Assembly: GCF_016924755.1 (NCBI RefSeq)
Contig: NZ_JAFFJX010000025.1
Coordinates: forward strand, 1 to 64,000
From: Longitalea arenae
Lineage (GTDB): Bacteria > Bacteroidota > Bacteroidia > Chitinophagales > Chitinophagaceae
DNA length: 64,000 nucleotides
Direction of reading: 5' to 3'
A model generated the notes under the pieces. It was not told the origin of the DNA, ran no database searches, and saw nothing but the letters and a program-made list of their open reading frames with translations. Below are positions 1 to 9,091 of the stretch, piece after piece. The position numbers were made by a program, and so were the translations under genes. The number at the start of each line of letters is the position of its first letter. Position 1 is the stretch's first letter.

Positions 1-95
1 TTCTGATCAACAGCAACAAAGTGACTGCGTGAACCGACATCGATACCAGCAGCATGGGGATGGACGATTTTAAGAGTCAATTCCTTCTTAGTCAT
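1..95 (-). CDS. IS110-family transposase, N-terminal part only
   Basis: The gene starts with ATG at 95-93 on the minus strand and runs off the window start, so only 31 codons are visible. After a short basic start the peptide reads GIDVGSRSHFVAV. This is the first RuvC-like acidic strand (Asp of IDVG) of the DEDD recombinases of the IS110 family. These enzymes insert circular intermediates and, in this family, are guided by a structured bridge RNA encoded in the non-coding end of the element. About 250 bp of non-coding element DNA lies directly upstream (103-354). The family call rests on this short motif plus the repeated non-coding end elsewhere in the window. Whether the gene is intact cannot be seen. 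Confidence 0.7.
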   Translation of the reverse strand, partial: MTKKELTLKIVHPHAAGIDVGSRSHFVAVDQ

Positions 96-102
96 ATGGG
101 AG

Positions 103-354
103 TTTTGTTTTAAACTCCGGGGAAAGTATTATGCTGTAAAAACTTTTCTGTACGGGATTCCTTCATGAAAAAGATCGCCAATTGTATTCAACAAATGCCC
201 AATGACACATGGGGCAATATACGTTCCAGCCTGATTATTTTAAGGACTTAAAATAAGTACCATTAACAGTCTTCTTCCGGAGGTCTATAAAGTTAAGGGA
301 ACTCAAGTTGTCAACGGTATTCAACGGTCGGACCCGTCAAAAGATTATTTTACA
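103..354 (-). mobile_element. Non-coding end of IS110-family element, candidate bridge-RNA locus
   Basis: This segment lies between the transposase start codon and the outer edge of the element. It recurs at 11045-11300 in the opposite orientation with only about ten differences and a few small indels. The shared sequence stops sharply at 354 and at 103, eight bases short of the transposase ATG, so the outer edge of the element is probably at 354. In IS110-group elements the long non-coding end upstream of the transposase encodes the bridge RNA. That role is inferred here from position and length; I have not folded it. Confidence 0.6.
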
Positions 355-397
355 CTCCCGTGGACTTTTAATCAATAATACATAATTACTTCATCGA

Positions 398-431
398 GCC
401 TGAAGGTCTTCGCGGTCTTCAGGCTTTTTTT
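398..431 (+). terminator. Rho-independent terminator
   Basis: An 8-bp perfect stem (GCCTGAAG with CTTCAGGC) encloses an 11-nt loop and is followed by seven T on the plus strand. No plus-strand gene ends just before it in the window. It may belong to a gene separated from it by the IS110 insertion. Confidence 0.75.
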
Positions 432-541
432 ATTCCTACATTTTTTCGTTTTACACTACTTCACATTTTTTCTGTTCAAATATTTGTTTTTGACTTAGAA
501 TACGCTCCGTTCATCTCCTGTAACTCTATTTAGCAATATTT

Positions 542-848
542 ATGGCAAGTGTATATGAAATAAATAAAGGTGTGAACCGCTCCGTTGTATTCAAAGGTAT
601 CAAGGCGGCAGTACATTATATTTCTGGCTTGCGGTCTGGTTACGCTTCTTTTACTATTTGCTATTCTATTCATTGCCGGGGTCAGCAGTTACGTTTGCCT
701 TAGTATCATACAACCCATAGGGCTTGCCCTTTTTGCGACTGTACAACATCTAAGCAAGAAGTTTGGGGAATTTGGGTTAATGAAACGAACTGCACAAAGA
801 AAACTTCCAAGATTCAATCGAGGTCAAGGAAAATATTCATTCAATTAA
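542..848 (+). pseudogene. Vestigial traF-like (DUF4133) gene, frameshifted
   Basis: From ATG 542 the peptide begins MASVYEINKGVNRSVVFKGI, matching the intact TraF-like protein at 41889 (start MQTSVYQINKGINKPVQFKG). Near 606-612 the frame must change. The remainder (QYIIFLACGLV, then LLFAILFIAGVSS, then LSKKFGEFGLMKR) continues the same alignment in the frame that holds ATG 585. The two transmembrane segments of this small conjugation protein are therefore present but split by a frameshift. The stop at 846-848 directly abuts a truncated traG-like start, preserving the tra gene order. It is a relic of a second conjugative element or of a duplicated tra segment. Confidence 0.8.
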
Positions 849-1190
849 ATGGAAATGAACATGAAGAAGACCAAACAACTGGGAAAAATACTGCCAGTGT
901 TTAAAATTGAAAAGGATTGTATATTATCCAAGGCCGGTGATATAACTGTCGCCTTTCAGATGGAACTGCCGGAAATATTCACTCTTGGCACTAACGACTT
1001 TGAAGCACTTCATCAAATTTGGATCAAGGCAATCCGGGTTTTGCCAAGCAATTGTATTGTACATACCGATAATTATTTTCACTTCATAAGTTTCAAAAAT
1101 TCCATTCCCGTTTACTATTGCAAAAGCAGCCGGAATTCCGACGCAGGTCCACAATTACCATTTACCGTTTCAAGAGCAGCTATTCCTTAA
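849..1190 (+). pseudogene. Truncated traG-like conjugation ATPase start
   Basis: The first 76 or so residues align with the start of the full-length TraG at 42250: IEKDCILSKAGDITVAF here against IEKDCVVSKQGDVTVAF there, and LHQIWIKAIRVLP against LHQTFIKAIKVLP. Similarity ends near 1080 and the remaining residues look unrelated, so more than 700 residues, including the whole ATPase domain, are missing. It begins immediately after the stop of the traF relic, as in the intact operon. Non-functional as an ATPase. Confidence 0.8.
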
Positions 1191-1213
1191 TAGAGACGCT
1201 ATCAATTTATCTT

Positions 1214-1251
1214 AATAAAAAAGTGTGGCACACTTTCAAAGTATGCCACAC
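1214..1251 (-). terminator. Terminator of the beta-helix lipoprotein gene
   Basis: GTGTGGCA at 1223-1230 pairs with TGCCACAC at 1244-1251. On the minus strand the stem is followed by a T-rich run (complement of 1214-1222). It lies about 18 bp past the stop codon of the minus-strand gene at 1269. Confidence 0.8.
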
Positions 1252-1268
1252 CTCTTCTATGTTTTTTA

Positions 1269-2822
1269 TTACTGTTGCTGATAAGCGCCCATGTCAACCA
1301 CTCCATTCACTACCCTGGGCTTACCATCGAGATCTTTTTCTGTGGCATCAGTGATCCAGGAAGGATTGCCCGCACGTAAACAGTGACTTGCGGTTTTGAG
1401 GTGCAGGTCAGGATTCGAAGCTCCGGCATTAACAAAAAGCGGATCCTGGAAGAAAGAATGGACGTCATGCCCAGTTTTGGTTTTGTAGGCAGTAAATGAA
1501 TGGTAACTATTGCTACGCCAGTTGACCGTGATGTCGGAAGCATTTCCAGTCTCTGTAAACCAGGCATTATAATCAAATGTATTTCCCGATTGCGGAGAAA
1601 TATTCTCCAATGAGAACAGGGTGTTTTGACTATTGGTATAAAAAACATTATTCCCGATAGTGCAGTTGGAGGCTTTTGTCAAGTATATTTCCCCGGAACC
1701 ATCGTTTTTGGAGTCGTTTTTATAAAAGCTGTTATTCCTGATAATACAATTAATCACCTGCCCGGTAGTACCTGCGTCATATCCGCCAATGGCAACTCCC
1801 GTAATCTCGTTCAGGTAAATCAGGTTATTGGTGACGGTGACATTACTGGTGGTGCCATTTTCCTCATGGCCTACTTCAATTCCATAACCATTTTGATAGG
1901 TTATATTGCGGTCAATTTTAATATCCTTTCCCCCATCCACATAAATCCCTCCGCTTGTAGCATAGGCGGCCCAGTTATTGAAGCAGACATTTCCGCTGAT
2001 CAAACCATTTCGTACCTGGTCTAACTGTGAATTGGAGCTTACGCCATAATGCCCCAGCGCTGCAATTCCAATATTTGTATTGTCGTGCACTTTGTTGTTG
2101 GTAATAGTGAATCCGTCGATGTTGCCATCTAATGATAATGATTCACTGTAGCCGGTAATGTTATTGGTGAATTCGCAACTATCAATGACCAGATTTTTAA
2201 TGGCATTAGCCTGCGTTGCCCCATAGCCGAATGCAATGAATGGTTGAGCATTTTGGCTGTAATTCGGTGTAGTAGACGCATTACTGGTCCAGCTAATACT
2301 TTTGAACACCATATTGCGGAAGGTCAGATCACTTACTCCCCCGTTTTTACTGGCCGAAACCAGAACGCCCATGGCGTTGTTCTTCGTAATATTTTGCACA
2401 GTAAAATTGCGGAAAACGAGAAAGCTTTTGTCGGTGACAGTAAGAATGGTAGTGCCTGCAATTTTTGACCCGTCTATGATCACCTGTTCATTATTGTAAT
2501 TCGTAAATGTAACAGGGTTTCCCGCAGTACCGCTGACGCGTACCACCAGTTGCTCATAGTAAATGCCGCCTCTGATGTGTACCGTGCTTCCAGCCACGGC
2601 GGCATCAAAGGATTTCTGGATGGTTTTCCAGGCTGTACCAAGGGTGAGACCGTCATTCTGGTCGTTGCCCCGCGCTCCATCAACGTAATAAACACGAACG
2701 GAGGACTCGGTAGCAGGACTACCATCAGGATTTACAGAACTCTCAGGATTTACAGTACTATCTTTTTTACAGGAAAAGAAAGAAAACAGCACGGATAGCA
2801 TTAAAATGTTGCGCATTAACAT
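1269..2822 (-). CDS. Right-handed parallel beta-helix lipoprotein (DUF1565-like)
   Basis: The best start is ATG at 2822 (MLMRNILML) rather than the longer frame, because it gives a compact signal peptide ending in a lipobox, FSFFSC followed by KKD, typical of Bacteroidota surface lipoproteins. A Ser/Thr/Pro-poor linker leads to a DUF1565-like strand at about residues 45-100 (VYYVDGARGNDQNDG, then TVHIRGGIYYEQL). After that come many NN- and GN-rich strands such as ITNNKVHDNTNIGIAALG and LISGNVCFNNW, the pattern of a right-handed beta-helix of the pectate-lyase or polysaccharide-binding type. The end (LDGKPRVVNGVVDMGAYQ) is the usual C-terminal signature of such proteins. Substrate unknown; carbohydrate binding or cleavage at the cell surface is inference. 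It stands alone with its own terminator. Confidence 0.8.
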   Translation of the reverse strand: MLMRNILMLSVLFSFFSCKKDSTVNPESSVNPDGSPATESSVRVYYVDGARGNDQNDGLTLGTAWKTIQKSFDAAVAGSTVHIRGGIYYEQLVVRVSGTAGNPVTFTNYNNEQVIIDGSKIAGTTILTVTDKSFLVFRNFTVQNITKNNAMGVLVSASKNGGVSDLTFRNMVFKSISWTSNASTTPNYSQNAQPFIAFGYGATQANAIKNLVIDSCEFTNNITGYSESLSLDGNIDGFTITNNKVHDNTNIGIAALGHYGVSSNSQLDQVRNGLISGNVCFNNWAAYATSGGIYVDGGKDIKIDRNITYQNGYGIEVGHEENGTTSNVTVTNNLIYLNEITGVAIGGYDAGTTGQVINCIIRNNSFYKNDSKNDGSGEIYLTKASNCTIGNNVFYTNSQNTLFSLENISPQSGNTFDYNAWFTETGNASDITVNWRSNSYHSFTAYKTKTGHDVHSFFQDPLFVNAGASNPDLHLKTASHCLRAGNPSWITDATEKDLDGKPRVVNGVVDMGAYQQQ

Positions 2823-3207
2823 AAGGTTTGAATTATTAAAGCCTATACAGAAAAAATAGTGCCGTTTTACTTCTAACGGGAAGTGTGCGAAGATAAAATA
2901 CAACAACAGCAGGTCACAGACCATGGTATTAGTAACCCGGGAGAAGATCAGCCGTTTATATTATTCCACTTATTTCCAACGTCGTCAGCCTGCCGGCCGA
3001 GACTGCACGTCGGTCCTAGAGATGTTCCCGGCCATAGGTTTTATTAGAACTATCCAACATTGTCTTTACAACGGTATCTGTTGACATAGCATCATTATAA
3101 TTGTAACTTAAACAGGCTATTAGCGTTAGACGCTATTTGTTTTTGTAAATCGTAGTATCAATTAGCGCTCAGCTCACTTCTGATTTTACATTGCCTGAAG
3201 ATTGAAT
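2823..3207. other. Intergenic, no gene seen
   Basis: About 385 bp between the beta-helix gene and the MetH-like gene, both on the minus strand. It should hold the promoter of the beta-helix gene. I see no convincing ORF, RNA or repeat. Confidence 0.5.
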
Positions 3208-4467
3208 CTACCCTTGTACGTATTGATACCTGCCCATAATATGTGCACCAACCAACATTGCCTGTTCTGAGTGATATACGTTTTTCTCTCTTTCAAACTT
3301 TATATACACCTGGTCAAGTAATTTTCTATCCTCTATGCTGGAAATTATCGATAGTAATTGTTCCATGGAAAGACCGGAACTGGGTGTGGAAGGTGATGAC
3401 ACCCACTTTTCAATCAGGGAAGCGGTTTTATAGGTCGTCCTCCATTTTTTGAGGGTAGAAGCCGAAAGGGGTTTTGCCCTTGGCCTGTATCTGCTTACGG
3501 CTTTAGCAGCTGCTGCAATATGATCAGGTGTTGTACCGCAACAACCACCAACAATATTTAACCACCCCTGGCTTGCAAATTCTTCAACTAATGCTGCAAA
3601 CTCTTTTGCCGATTGATCATACCGACCAAATGCATTGGGCAATCCAGCATTTGGATGAGTGCTTACTAGAAACGGACATTCTTTGTTAAGTATTTCAAGG
3701 TAAGGTCGTAGTTCCTTTGCGCCTAAGGCGCAGTTTAAGCCAATGGACATTATTGGAGCATGAGAAATAGAAATGATAAATGCTTCGATTGTTTGTCCTG
3801 ACAATATTCTGCCACTTGCATCAGTGATCGTACCTGAAACCATAATCGGATAGCGACGTCCTTTCGTTTCAAACACAGACATCAATGCGAATAACGCTGC
3901 CTTTGCATTTAAGGTGTCGGTGATGGTCTCAAGCAGGAACAGATCAATGCCACCGTCAATCAAAGCACACGCCTGCTCCATGTATGCTTCTTTCAATTCA
4001 TCGAAGGTCACGGCTCTGTATCCCGGATTGTTCACATCAGGCGAGATGGAGGCCAGTTTTGTGGTCGGTCCCATAGAGCCTGCTACAAAAGAGGGCTTAA
4101 AATTGTGTTTTCGTTTATGCTCCCACACGGCTTTTTTCGCAAGCCTGGCACCCTGGTAGTTTATCTCATAAACAAGGTTTTCCATTTCATAGTCCGCCTG
4201 CGAAATGCGGTTGGCGCCAAAGGTATTAGTAGAAAGTATGTCGGCGCCAGCATTAAGATACTGCTGGTGTAAGTCCTTTATAATATCGGGCCTTGTTAGG
4301 TTTAAAAGATCGTTATTGCCTTTTAGTTCAATGTGGTGATTTAATAAGGCTTGATTTCTGAAATCATCTTCTGTTAGTTCAAGTGGCTGTATCATAGTTG
4401 CCATTGCTCCATCCAAAAGGAGTATACGGCCTAATGCTTCTCGTTCTATTATGTCCATAGAATTCAT
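3208..4467 (-). CDS. Stand-alone homocysteine S-methyltransferase domain (MetH N-terminal-like)
   Basis: This protein matches the N-terminal homocysteine-binding barrel of cobalamin-dependent methionine synthase. It has [12 protein letters not shown] near the start, then [39 protein letters not shown], and the zinc ligands in IGLNCALG and [14 protein letters not shown] 4467 (MNSMDII) is preferred because family homology begins there; an in-frame extension to 4530 looks untranslated. The pterin, cobalamin and activation modules of a full MetH are absent. After about residue 330 the tail (from LSASTLKKW) does not resemble MetH. In species with a split MetH this half works with a separate cobalamin-binding partner, but none is nearby. 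It is either part of a split methionine synthase or a truncated copy. Confidence 0.8.
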   Translation of the reverse strand: MNSMDIIEREALGRILLLDGAMATMIQPLELTEDDFRNQALLNHHIELKGNNDLLNLTRPDIIKDLHQQYLNAGADILSTNTFGANRISQADYEMENLVYEINYQGARLAKKAVWEHKRKHNFKPSFVAGSMGPTTKLASISPDVNNPGYRAVTFDELKEAYMEQACALIDGGIDLFLLETITDTLNAKAALFALMSVFETKGRRYPIMVSGTITDASGRILSGQTIEAFIISISHAPIMSIGLNCALGAKELRPYLEILNKECPFLVSTHPNAGLPNAFGRYDQSAKEFAALVEEFASQGWLNIVGGCCGTTPDHIAAAAKAVSRYRPRAKPLSASTLKKWRTTYKTASLIEKWVSSPSTPSSGLSMEQLLSIISSIEDRKLLDQVYIKFEREKNVYHSEQAMLVGAHIMGRYQYVQG

Positions 4468-4748
4468 TGGTTTTGGTTTGGTACTGAAACTTACCGCTAA
4501 TCCTTCAATATACGTAAATTTTTGTTCCACTTTTGGTTGATAAGGAGTAAAATGAGCAAAATAGGGTTGGGATTAGGAAGCCTTTCCTGTTTATTTAGTT
4601 TATAATGTATAAATAAAATCTAGGCAGAATATCAATGCTCGTAATCGCTTTATCCTGGCTTTACAAGCAAAAGTCAAGTGCTTTCACCGGATGCTCTTTT
4701 TAAACGGATCTAGAAATATGTAATGAGTGAACAGCCAGCGACTTCTCC

Positions 4749-4925
4749 TTGCAGCAAAAGATCTTCGACCGGTTTTACAGCGTACCATGCATGAATAAAG
4801 GGCACTGGGTTAGGTTTGGCCATTAGCAAGGACATTTTACAGAGACGATGGATGGGGAAATTGGTTTGGAATCAACACCTGACAAGGGCAGTTACTTCTT
4901 TTGTCGATTTAATGTGGTAAGATAA
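4749..4925 (+). pseudogene. Decayed histidine kinase ATPase-domain fragment
   Basis: Reading across two frame changes gives QQKIFDRFYSV, then GTGLGLAISKDILQ, then MDGEIGLESTPDKGSYF. These are the F, G2 and final motifs of a HATPase_c domain in the right order, ending at TAA 4923-4925. Nothing upstream completes the kinase. It is a short relic of a sensor kinase C-terminus, too short and frameshifted to work. Confidence 0.65.
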
Positions 4926-5138
4926 GGTTTCGTTCTTATTTCCGTGGGAATTGTAGAACTTTCGTTGCAGATATATGCGTTACAGCTAGGGGCGGTGCAA
5001 CACATCTTACTTTTAAAAATTTGATCGCTTGCTATAGCTTAGGAAAAAATGTCAATCTTGACCTTTGCTTCCCAATTTTCGTCAGGCTCTTCCTCAGCCA
5101 CCGATCACAAATTCATCTGAACATTACGCAAAAATATT

Positions 5139-5619
5139 GTGGAGGGAATTTATAAATGGATAAAGATTGAGTATTATGGTTTGACCTTGTCTGGCATGCG
5201 GGCAACTGCACCGGCGGATGCAACCGCAGCCAGGCCTAAACAAAATGCGCCCTGTTTGGAATACCCGGTACATTTCTTCTCATCTGATACTGCTGAAATC
5301 ATACTGATAGCATCGCCGCTGTTAAATGTTATGCCGGATAGAGATATTAAACTGGCGGTATCTATTGATGACGGGAACCTTTTTTTGTGACTAATGTGCC
5401 TGATAAATTCAAAGTACATTGGTCAATCCGGATTGGGCACAAACTGTCGTAAGCAAGCTCGCTATTGTAAAAAAAACATTGAAGTTATCAGGAGCAGGAA
5501 ATCATACGTTAAAGGTTTGGATGGTAGATCCCGGTGCAGTGCTAGAAAAAATAATTATCAATACCGGCGGTCTGAAAGCGTCGAGACTGGGTCCTCCGGA
5601 AAGTTATTATGCAAAATAA
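5139..5619 (+). pseudogene. Decayed C-terminal fragment of a GH115-like glycoside hydrolase
   Basis: Three frames in succession give a continuous C-terminal domain. The first reads APCLEYPVHFFSSDTAEI and VMPDRDIKLAVSIDDGN. The second is FFVTNVPDKFKVHW. The third is NPDWAQTVVSKL, then HTLKVWMVDPGAVLEKIIIN and ending TGGLKASRLGPPES. The CLEY, DPG...L.KI..DTGG and YLGPPES-like elements match the C-terminal domain of GH115 alpha-glucuronidases. At least two frameshifts, and the loss of the catalytic part, make it a relic. The family name is from memory of these motifs. Confidence 0.6.
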
Positions 5620-5964
5620 GATGTTTGGGCTATAGAGACCGACTCGCACAGTGACAGACATGTGCAACATTATAGAATGCAACAATATTTTTTATTTTAC
5701 TCGTCCGTATCGAAACACTAATGAGTGTAGAAGCTGTTACAAACGAAAGAGGCCATCTCAAAACAAGTGCCTTCAATGGTATATAAAACTGATAACGCGA
5801 GCAGGAGTGGTAAGTCTAAATACTGAAGATCTTTACTATTGTTTATGATTAAGGTCGTACATGATAACTTGTGAAATAATTTTAACCTTGTTATGCAGCA
5901 GCCAGCCATCGTTTTTCTTTTATATTTAATGAGCAAAAACCTTTTTATCATTAAACAAAATTGT
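5620..5964. other. Intergenic, no gene seen
   Basis: About 345 bp between the GH115 relic and the duplicated-domain gene. Short ORFs on both strands have no coding character that I can recognise. The promoter of the gene at 5965 should lie near its right end. Confidence 0.4.
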
Positions 5965-6762
5965 ATGCAAGTACAAGTAAGAAAAACGATCCTAAAAGAA
6001 GTCCGCAAAATTGGAGTAATGCTTTCGCTCGAAAAAGCAAAAGAAATGATCGAAGCCTGGCAAAACCAGGAACCTGAAGCCGTTAAATCGTTCCTGTATG
6101 GCAGAAAGATCTTTGAACAACTACTGCAGGTGCCTGGTTGCGTAGGCATACGCGTTTTCAATGGAATTGATAATAATCGTCAGCAGGCTTTGGTGTTTGT
6201 CCCTGTTAGTGAAAGAAATCAGAACATCCTGAATTATTCAATTAACACAACGGATGGTATGGTTGTGGTAGAAGCGCCTGTTGCAGATGGTGGATTGAAA
6301 TGTCCCACGTATTGTCCCGCCCCAGCTACTGACATTGAATCACCGACCTGGGAAACGTATATTGTTGATCAACAAAATGGCATTACTCGCAAAATTGCTG
6401 ATCTGGGAGAACTTATTTCCCGTAAAAAGGCTATGGAAATGGTAGAAAAGTGGCAAAGTGAAGAGCCGGAAGGCATAAAGTCAATTTTATATGGCAGGGA
6501 GATATTCGATCAGTTGCTGGCTGTTCCTGGCTGCGAGGGAATTCGCGTGTTTAATGCATATGATGATAATGCCACACATACTTTTGTTTTTGTGGCTGTT
6601 GATGGCCGCAATAACAACATTAGGGAATTCAAAAGACTGAGCGATGGCGAAACCATAAAGGCACCCATTGCGGATGGTGGGTTAAAATGTCCTTCTTATT
6701 GTCCTAATCCTGATTCCCCCACACCTGTGCCCGGCTGGGAAGATTATATTATTAATGAGTAG
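5965..6762 (+). CDS. Protein of unknown function with two tandem Cys-motif domains
   Basis: Two copies of a domain of about 115 residues follow each other. Each has a helical start (KAKEMIEAWQNQEPEAVKSF / KAMEMVEKWQSEEPEGIKSI), then LYGR(K/E)IF(E/D)QLL.VPGC, GIRVFN, a beta-rich FVPV/FVAV segment, and a closing ADGGLKCP(T/S)YCP motif. The paired Cys residues of C-P-x-Y-C-P recur identically and could bind metal or form a disulfide; that is inference. No signal peptide or membrane segment follows ATG 5965. The frame is open to 5893 but homology to the repeat starts later. A terminator-like hairpin follows. I do not recognise a named family; proteins of this look occur in Bacteroidota genomes as hypotheticals. 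Confidence 0.75.
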   Translation: MQVQVRKTILKEVRKIGVMLSLEKAKEMIEAWQNQEPEAVKSFLYGRKIFEQLLQVPGCVGIRVFNGIDNNRQQALVFVPVSERNQNILNYSINTTDGMVVVEAPVADGGLKCPTYCPAPATDIESPTWETYIVDQQNGITRKIADLGELISRKKAMEMVEKWQSEEPEGIKSILYGREIFDQLLAVPGCEGIRVFNAYDDNATHTFVFVAVDGRNNNIREFKRLSDGETIKAPIADGGLKCPSYCPNPDSPTPVPGWEDYIINE

Positions 6763-6779
6763 AAGTGTTATTTCAAAAC

Positions 6780-6809
6780 TAAAAAGAGGCTGTCTATGCA
6801 GTCTCTTTT
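6780..6809 (+). terminator. Terminator after the duplicated-domain gene
   Basis: AAGAGGCTG pairs with CAGTCTCTT (one G-T pair) around a 6-nt loop, with T residues at the 3' side. It lies about 18 bp downstream of the stop codon at 6762. Confidence 0.65.
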
Positions 6810-7059
6810 TGTGCGATTTACATTGCGCAGTTTCGGTTTATATTTCTTTATGGATTATGTTGAATTTTTGAGGTAGTGAAGTTTATATAAAAGATACACA
6901 TAACTTCCATTTAAAATGTAATGCTAGTGATGAAAGACTATAGGAAAGAAGGTGTAATAGTCTATAACTTCACTTAGAAAGAAACATAAAAATTTAGAAA
7001 GGCTAAGCTAGCATCCCGGACATTTACAGCATTCTTGCCCACTGGTGTGGTCAGCACCA

Positions 7060-8746
7060 GGTTCTTCGTCAGGTTTGGTGGTCGTGTTGAATTGGCATAT
7101 CTCTTTTATTAAGTAAGATGAAGTTTGTAATCTCGGGAAACGACTGGAATGCCATATAATGAATTGATGTTTGGACGATCGGAAATATTGGAGGTGATTA
7201 ATGCAGAAAAAGAAGATGGGAAGGTGTTGATTTATGTCAGAAGTAAGCAATCAGGAAGTAATTGTCCAAATTGTAATGAATTAAGCTCCCGTTTACACAG
7301 TTATTATACAAGAAAGATTATGGATTTGCCACTGGCGGGTAGCCAAACCTGGTTAATTCTCCATGTAAGAAAGTTTTATTGCCTTAATGTCAATTGCATC
7401 CGAAAAGTATTTGCAGAACGGTTTTCGGAGCATATAGTCAGCCGTAAAACAGTTACGAAACGAGTAAATGAAAAGTTTTTAAAAATTGCTTCGTTAATGG
7501 GAGGAAATGGAGGTGTTCGAATATGTTAATTAATGAATATGCCGACCAGCAGTTCGACCTTAATTAGATTAATACATCAGCAACCCCTTGAGCAGAGCAC
7601 TGTTCCTAAGGTATTGGGTATTGATGACTGGGCTTTTAAAAAGGGCTCTCGATATGGTACAATTATCGTAGATCTTGAGAAGCGACAAATAATCGATTTG
7701 TTACCTGATAGAGAAACTGTTTCAGTTGAAGGATGGCTAAAAGCACACCCCGGTGTTGAAATTGTAAGTCGAGACCGGTATTCTAATTTTGCCAATGGTG
7801 TAAAAAATGCATCTTCATCCATTAAGCATGTCGCCGACCGTTGGCACCTGCTTAAAAACCTGGGTGATGCAATGCAAAAAGCATTGGATAGAAATGTTGT
7901 TAGTTTAAAAGCTGCCAGGCAGCGAATGAGCTATCAAGCGAATAACGAAGTTCAACCTCAACCCGTTGTGAGAAAAGAAAATGAAAAAACTGAGAATGGC
8001 GTGATAGCCAAAAAATTCCATCAAGTGAAGCAAATGTTGTTGGATGGTAATAGTATTAAAAAAATTGCAAGGGATACCGGCGTAACTAGGATTACTATCA
8101 GAAAGTGAAAGTCATTTGACTTTCTGCCCCCCAAGAGGTCACCCAGAATGACCAACATGCACCTTTATGATGAAGCAGTAAGTAAAATGCTGGATGAAAA
8201 TCCAAGGATTGAAACAAAGGAAGTCTTAGAGAAAATTACAGAAATGGGGTACAAGGGATCAACAACAATGTGCTATGAGAATGTCAGAAAATTGCGCGAA
8301 GGAAAAATAAATAATACTACGAATCAGTTGGTAACGATATTCTGGGTGCCACCTAAAGCCAGCAATCTCTTTTATATTGATAGACGACGCTTATCAAAGG
8401 AAGAGAAATTGTTTATTAATACCCTATGCACGGAGAGTAAGGAAATTAAAAGGGCTGCAAAACTCATACGGCAATTCAAAAGCATGCTCAAGAAAAAAGA
8501 CGGTTCAATGTTAAATGCATGGATCAAAAATGCTATATCATCAAAGATCAAAGAAATCAAAGGATTTGCAAAAGGATTACTTTCTGATTTCGAGGCAATC
8601 GAAAATGGCGTAAATTACCATGGAGTAATGGCCCGGTAGAAGGCCTGGTTAATAAGTTGAAAATATTCAAGCGTCAAATGTACGGTAGGGCAAGTTTTGA
8701 GCTTTTAAGAAAAAGATTAGTAAACCACCAAGCTTGACGAAGAACC
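7060..8746 (+). mobile_element. ISL3-family insertion sequence with intact ends
   Basis: Terminal inverted repeats of 23 bp are visible: GGTTCTTCGTCAGGTTTGGT... at 7060-7082 and its near-perfect reverse complement at 8724-8746 (2 mismatches). The 1.69-kb interior holds one transposase gene broken by stops and a frameshift. Family assignment rests on the zinc-finger plus DDE transposase and on the GG.TCTTCG-type ends. I could not find a clear 8-bp target duplication. Confidence 0.85.
7149..8737 (+). pseudogene. ISL3-family transposase, inactivated
   Basis: A single reading frame runs from ATG 7149. It has an N-terminal zinc finger (NCPNCNELSSRLHSYY, then YCLNVNCIRKVF), then the DDE core VLGIDDWAFKKG, IVSRDRYSNFANGV and VADRWHLLKNL, then an HTH-like insertion and a C-terminal part. 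It is interrupted in frame by TAA at 7527-7529 and TGA at 8106-8108. A frameshift near 8622 moves the final segment (SNGPVEGLVNKLKIFKRQMY) to another frame, which ends at TGA 8737. With three lesions the enzyme is dead, though the ends might still be mobilised in trans. Confidence 0.85.
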
Positions 8747-9091
8747 AGCATTGTAGGAGTGAGTGGTCAAGATCAACAGGATTATACACTTGCCTTCATA
8801 TTTCTGGTCGCTTAACTTATGTGGTAGTAAAAAACAATGTTTAAATGATAAACCTGCGGCTCGTAAACTTAGGCCAAAGAGAGAAAAGCTGCAATCAAAC
8901 CTAATGTTTAACTGATCTTTACTATTAACATTAACTCACAAACGACAACAAGTTTTGCGTGATGGCTCCAGTCTTTTGGGCGATTTTAAACTGGATTTGC
9001 TACCGCATACAATTTCCACGGCATCATTTTCCGCAATTTTAGTATATTAAACAAATCTTCAATTAATTAGCTAAATTATCATTTAATTGCT
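8747..9091. other. Intergenic, no gene seen
   Basis: About 345 bp between the ISL3 element and the esterase gene. It is AT-rich at the right end, where the promoter of the esterase gene should be. No ORF, repeat or RNA gene that I can support. Confidence 0.4.
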
